From Pseudomonas sp. Root71 (lineage in GTDB: Bacteria > Pseudomonadota > Gammaproteobacteria > Pseudomonadales > Pseudomonadaceae), in NCBI RefSeq assembly GCF_001429045.1, contig NZ_LMHY01000026.1, positions 186,001 through 250,000 of the forward strand: a stretch of DNA of 64,000 bases. Direction: 5' to 3'. Of this stretch, positions 60,698-64,000 are shown piece after piece. The position numbers and the translations under genes were made by a program. The notes under the pieces are model-generated. The model had not been told where the DNA came from. It saw nothing but the letters and a program-made list of their open reading frames with translations, and searched no databases. Position 1 is the first letter of the stretch. Each line of letters opens with the position of its first letter.

Positions 60698-61543
60698 ATG
60701 AGCCTGGAAAACATCTCCTGCCAGAAAAGCTTCGGCGGCTGGCACAAGCGCTATCGCCATCGCTCGGAAGTGCTCGGCTGCGACATGGTGTTTGCCGTGT
60801 ACCTGCCGCCGCAGGCGGAGCAGGGCGGCAAGCTGCCGGTGCTGTACTGGTTGTCCGGCCTGACCTGTACCGATGAGAACTTCATGCAAAAGGCCGGCGC
60901 CATGCGCATGGCCGCCGAGCTGGGGCTGATCATCGTCGCACCGGATACCAGCCCTCGCGGTCCTGAAGTGCCGGGCGATCCGGATGGCGCCTGGGACTTT
61001 GGCCTCGGCGCCGGTTTTTACCTGAATGCCACCCAGGAACCGTGGTCGCGGCATTATCGGATGCATGACTATGTCGTGCAGGAATTGCCGACATTGGTCG
61101 AAGCCCATTTCCCTGCGTCGGACAAGCGCGGTATCAGCGGACATTCCATGGGCGGCCACGGTGCGCTGGTCTGTGCCTTGCGCAATCCGGGGCGTTATCA
61201 GTCGGTGTCGGCGTTCTCGCCGATCAACAATCCGATGGATTGCCCGTGGGGGCAGAAGGCCTTCTCCCGCTTTCTGGGAGAGGACCGTTCGAAATGGCGC
61301 GAATGGGATGCCTGCGCGTTGATTGCCGAGGTCGATGAAAAGCTGCCGCTGTTGGTCGACCAGGGTGATCGCGACGATTTCCTCGCCAACCAGCTCAAGC
61401 CGGAAGCCTTGCAGCAGGCGGCCAAACAGGCGGGTCACCCATTGACGTTGCGTCTGCAACCGGGCTACGACCACAGCTATTTCTTCATTGCCAGTTTCAT
61501 CGATGAGCACTTGCGGCATCACGCGCATGCTCTGGTTGGCTAA
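60698..61543 (+). CDS. fghA: S-formylglutathione hydrolase
   Basis: FghA hydrolyses S-formylglutathione to formate and glutathione. The 281-residue esterase-D-type protein has its nucleophile Ser150 in RGISGHSMGGHGALV. The aspartate is in QGDRDDFLA and the histidine in PGYDHSYFF (about residue 259). It forms an operon with adhC. Confidence 0.95.
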   Translation: MSLENISCQKSFGGWHKRYRHRSEVLGCDMVFAVYLPPQAEQGGKLPVLYWLSGLTCTDENFMQKAGAMRMAAELGLIIVAPDTSPRGPEVPGDPDGAWDFGLGAGFYLNATQEPWSRHYRMHDYVVQELPTLVEAHFPASDKRGISGHSMGGHGALVCALRNPGRYQSVSAFSPINNPMDCPWGQKAFSRFLGEDRSKWREWDACALIAEVDEKLPLLVDQGDRDDFLANQLKPEALQQAAKQAGHPLTLRLQPGYDHSYFFIASFIDEHLRHHAHALVG

Positions 61544-61586
61544 TGCAGGTAGAATCACGCCCTGACAAAAATCGGGGCGTTTTTTT

Positions 61587-62060
61587 ATGCGTATTGGCCA
61601 CGGCTATGATGTGCACCGTTTCGCTGAAGGCGATTTCATCACTCTGGGCGGCGTGCGCATTGCACACAGCTTCGGACTGCTCGCTCACTCTGACGGTGAC
61701 GTCCTCCTGCACGCCTTGAGCGATGCCTTGCTTGGCGCCGCGGCACTGGGCGACATCGGCAAGCATTTCCCGGATACCGACCCGAAATTCAAGGGTGCCG
61801 ACAGCCGTGCGCTGTTGCGTCACGTCGTCGCACTGGTTCATGCCAAAGGCTGGAAAGTCGGTAACGTCGATAACACCATCGTCGCCCAGGCGCCGAAAAT
61901 GGCCCCGCATATCGAATCGATGCGCGCGCTGATTGCCGCGGATCTTCAAGTAGAGTTGGATCAAGTGAACGTGAAAGCTACCACCACCGAAAAGCTCGGC
62001 TTTGTCGGTCGCGAAGAAGGCATTGCCGTGCACTCCGTTGCCTTGTTGCTGCGCGCATGA
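61587..62060 (+). CDS. ispF: 2-C-methyl-D-erythritol 2,4-cyclodiphosphate synthase
   Basis: IspF cyclises CDP-ME-2P in the MEP pathway. The 157-residue zinc enzyme has Asp8 and His10 in RIGHGYDVHRF, the HSDGDVLLHALSDALLGAA block and the C-terminal KATTTEKLGFVGREEGIA. It overlaps truD by ATGA. Confidence 0.97.
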   Translation: MRIGHGYDVHRFAEGDFITLGGVRIAHSFGLLAHSDGDVLLHALSDALLGAAALGDIGKHFPDTDPKFKGADSRALLRHVVALVHAKGWKVGNVDNTIVAQAPKMAPHIESMRALIAADLQVELDQVNVKATTTEKLGFVGREEGIAVHSVALLLRA

Positions 62061-63115
62061 ACGAACTGCAATTGCTCGGCCCGCGGGCTTACGGTGAGGC
62101 CCTCGGCACGGCGGTCCTGAAAGCGATCGCGGAAGATTTCCAGGTCGACGAAGTCCTCGACATTCCCCTCAGCGGCGAAGGCGAACACCTGTGGATCTGG
62201 GTGGAAAAGCGCGGCCTCAATACTGAAGAAGCGGCGCGACGGATTGCCAAGGCTGCCGGCGTGCCATTGCGCACCGTCAGTTATGCCGGGCTCAAGGACC
62301 GTCAGGCGTTGACTCGCCAGTGGTTCAGCGTGCAACTGCCAGGCAAGGCCGACCCTGATCTGTCAGCGGCAGAAAACGATACGCTGAAGATCCTCAAGAC
62401 CGCCCGCCACAAGCGCAAACTGCAACGCGGTGCCCACTCGGCCAATGGTTTTACGTTGCGCCTGACGCAATTTTCCGGCGACAAGGTCGCGCTTGAAGAG
62501 CGTCTGCAATTGATCGCCAAACAAGGCATCCCCAATTATTTCGGCGCCCAGCGTTTCGGTCATGACGGCGGCAACGTCATCGATGCTCGCGCCTGGGCCG
62601 CGCGCAAGGCCTTGCCGGAGCAGCGCAACGTGCGCTCGCGTCTGCTCTCCACGGCGCGCAGTTTTCTGTTCAATCAGGTGCTGGCCGCACGAGTTGCCGA
62701 TGGCACCTGGCAGCGTGCCCAGGTGGGCGATCTGCTGGCGTTCACCGACAGCCGCAGCTTTTTCCCGGCAGGCGAAGCCGAGTGCAGCGACCCGCGCCTG
62801 GCGATTCTCGATCTGCATCCGACCGGTCCGCAGTGGGGCGAAGGTGACTCGCCGGCCACGGGCGTTGTCCATGAACTGGAGCAGGCCATCGCCGCACGCG
62901 AAGCGGATTTGCGTGACTGGTTGATCAACGCCGGAATGAGCCACGAACGTCGCATCCTGCGGCTGCCCATTGGCGGGTTGACGTGGCATTATCCCTCGCT
63001 GGACATTCTGCAACTGGAATTCGTCCTGCCGGCCGGATGCTTCGCCACCGTATTGGTGCGCGAGCTTGTTGATCTGGTGCCGGTGGGGCAGACGGACAGC
63101 CCATGCGTATTCTGA
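62057..63115 (+). CDS. truD: tRNA pseudouridine(13) synthase
   Basis: TruD forms pseudouridine 13 in tRNA-Glu. The 352-residue protein has the catalytic Asp81 in YAGLKDRQALTRQ, the NYFGAQRFGHDGGN motif and an inserted domain. It overlaps surE by 13 bases, an unusually long overlap for this block. Confidence 0.95.
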   Translation: MNELQLLGPRAYGEALGTAVLKAIAEDFQVDEVLDIPLSGEGEHLWIWVEKRGLNTEEAARRIAKAAGVPLRTVSYAGLKDRQALTRQWFSVQLPGKADPDLSAAENDTLKILKTARHKRKLQRGAHSANGFTLRLTQFSGDKVALEERLQLIAKQGIPNYFGAQRFGHDGGNVIDARAWAARKALPEQRNVRSRLLSTARSFLFNQVLAARVADGTWQRAQVGDLLAFTDSRSFFPAGEAECSDPRLAILDLHPTGPQWGEGDSPATGVVHELEQAIAAREADLRDWLINAGMSHERRILRLPIGGLTWHYPSLDILQLEFVLPAGCFATVLVRELVDLVPVGQTDSPCVF

Positions 63116-63852
63116 TTTCTAACGACGATGGGGTAACAGCACCCGGTCTCGCCGCGCTTTATGCTGCGCTGGCGGATTACACCGAGTGCGTGGTTATCGC
63201 CCCGGACCAGGACAAGAGCGGCGCCAGCAGTTCGCTGACGCTCGACCGTCCGTTGCACCCGCAAATCCTGGCCAACGGCTTTATCAGCCTCAATGGCACG
63301 CCAACCGATTGTGTGCACCTGGGCCTCAACGGCCTGCTGGAGCGCGAAGCGGACATGGTGGTTTCCGGTATCAACCTGGGCGCGAACCTGGGGGACGATG
63401 TCCTGTATTCCGGTACAGTGGCGGCGGCCCTTGAGGGGCGTTTCCTGAAACATCCTTCCTTTGCCTTTTCGCTGGTCTCACGCCAGGTAGATAACCTTCC
63501 CACGGCTGCCCATTTCGCGCGCAAACTGGTTGAAGCCCATGCTGATCTGGATCTGCCACCGCGTACGGTACTGAACGTGAACATTCCCAATTTGCCGCTG
63601 GACCGTATCCGCGGTATCCAGCTGACTCGCCTGGGCCATCGCGCCCGAGCCGCGGCACCGATGAAAGTGGTGGATCCGCGGGGCAAGTCCGGTTATTGGA
63701 TCGCCGCGGCCGGGGATGCCGAAGATGGCGGCCCGGGTACCGATTTCCATGCAGTGATGCAGGGTTATGTTTCGATCACGCCGCTGCAACTGGATCGCAC
63801 CTTCAATGATGCCTTCAGAAGTCTGGACGGCTGGCTGGAGGGGTTGCGCTGA
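63103..63852 (+). CDS. surE: 5'/3'-nucleotidase SurE
   Basis: SurE is a stationary-phase phosphatase acting on nucleoside monophosphates and, in E. coli, short polyphosphate. The 249-residue protein has Asp8-Asp9 in MRILISNDDGVTAPG, the DQDKSGASSSLTLD loop and VVSGINLGANLGDDVLYSGT. Conserved order truD-surE-pcm leads towards nlpD and rpoS beyond the window. Confidence 0.96.
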   Translation: MRILISNDDGVTAPGLAALYAALADYTECVVIAPDQDKSGASSSLTLDRPLHPQILANGFISLNGTPTDCVHLGLNGLLEREADMVVSGINLGANLGDDVLYSGTVAAALEGRFLKHPSFAFSLVSRQVDNLPTAAHFARKLVEAHADLDLPPRTVLNVNIPNLPLDRIRGIQLTRLGHRARAAAPMKVVDPRGKSGYWIAAAGDAEDGGPGTDFHAVMQGYVSITPLQLDRTFNDAFRSLDGWLEGLR

Positions 63853-64000
63853 TGGGTCGCGAACAAGACGATATGCTGCGCCGCGGCATCGGCATGACCT
63901 CCCAGCGAACTCGGGAGCGGCTGATCCAGCGCCTGTACGAAGAAGGCATCTCCAACGCCAGGGTGCTGGAGGTCATTCGCCGGACCCCGCGCCATCTGTT
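63852..64000 (+). CDS. pcm: Protein-L-isoaspartate O-methyltransferase, 5' part only
   Basis: The first 49 codons of pcm are present, ending at the window edge. From MTSQRTRERLIQRLYEEGIS the sequence follows the Pcm N-terminus (RVLEVIRRTPRHLF). The ATG at 63852 shares one base with the surE stop and adds 14 residues (MGREQDDMLRRGIG). The internal ATG at 63894 is the alternative start. The enzyme repairs isoaspartyl residues; its catalytic region lies outside. Confidence 0.85.
   Translation, partial: MGREQDDMLRRGIGMTSQRTRERLIQRLYEEGISNARVLEVIRRTPRHL

Noticed and set aside
1..64000. CRISPR array, tRNA or rRNA gene, insertion sequence, prophage
   Set aside because: I saw no regularly spaced short repeats, no cloverleaf-like or rRNA sequence, no transposase frame with terminal inverted repeats, and no phage genes. 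The repeats present are REP palindromes and the 109-base duplication.

Overview
The window is a stretch of Pseudomonas chromosome, most like the P. fluorescens group. The evidence is the GC-rich coding sequence, two abundant Pseudomonas-type REP palindromes, a MexJK/MexL-like efflux locus, and a gene order from tsaB through plsB, dapD, glnD, rpsB-tsf, the bamA/lpx block, dnaE, pyrG, eno and ispF-truD-surE-pcm that I recognise from P. aeruginosa. Comparisons with P. aeruginosa are from memory, not computed. No tRNA, rRNA, CRISPR array, insertion sequence or prophage is visible.

Layout. 0-9.5 kb: tsaB, small conserved genes, a PEP-mutase-like enzyme, rsmJ and a TetR-regulated RND pump. 9.6-13.1 kb: an AT-richer accessory island, all on the minus strand. 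It has four proteins with the YbaY/YscW-like fold pattern (one a lipoprotein, three without signal peptides), a frameshifted DUF4197 gene, and a second copy of the DUF4197 3' end left by a local tandem duplication. 13.1-21.4 kb: plsB, a cold-shock protein, a small hypothetical, rlmA, dapE and an NdvB-like GH17/GT2 membrane glucosyltransferase. 21.7-28.4 kb: tcdA, csdA-sufE, dapD, an ArsC-like reductase, a collapsed Na+/H+ antiporter pseudogene, a lone zinc metalloprotease without a signal peptide, and dapC. 28.4-32 kb: glnD and map. 32.2-50.6 kb: a long plus-strand housekeeping run for translation (rpsB, tsf, frr), UMP kinase, envelope and isoprenoid synthesis (uppS, cdsA, dxr, rseP, bamA, skp, lpxD, fabZ, lpxA, lpxB), rnhB and dnaE. 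50.7-64 kb: accA, tilS, pyrG, kdsA, eno, ftsB, ispD, a formaldehyde-detoxification insert (gfnR-like, adhC, fghA), ispF, truD, surE and the start of pcm.

How the genes work together. dapE, dapD and dapC are three steps of the succinylase route to diaminopimelate, for lysine and peptidoglycan. plsB, cdsA, fabZ, accA, lpxA/B/D, kdsA, bamA, skp and rseP build and monitor the envelope. uppS, dxr, ispD and ispF belong to isoprenoid and undecaprenyl synthesis. Many neighbours overlap by 1-4 bases (ATGA or TAATG junctions), which suggests translational coupling.

The best candidate for something undescribed is the 9.6-13.1 kb YbaY-like cluster with its duplication scars. Next are the antiporter pseudogene with its adjacent metalloprotease, and the REP element that supplies the stop codons of both tcdA and sufE.
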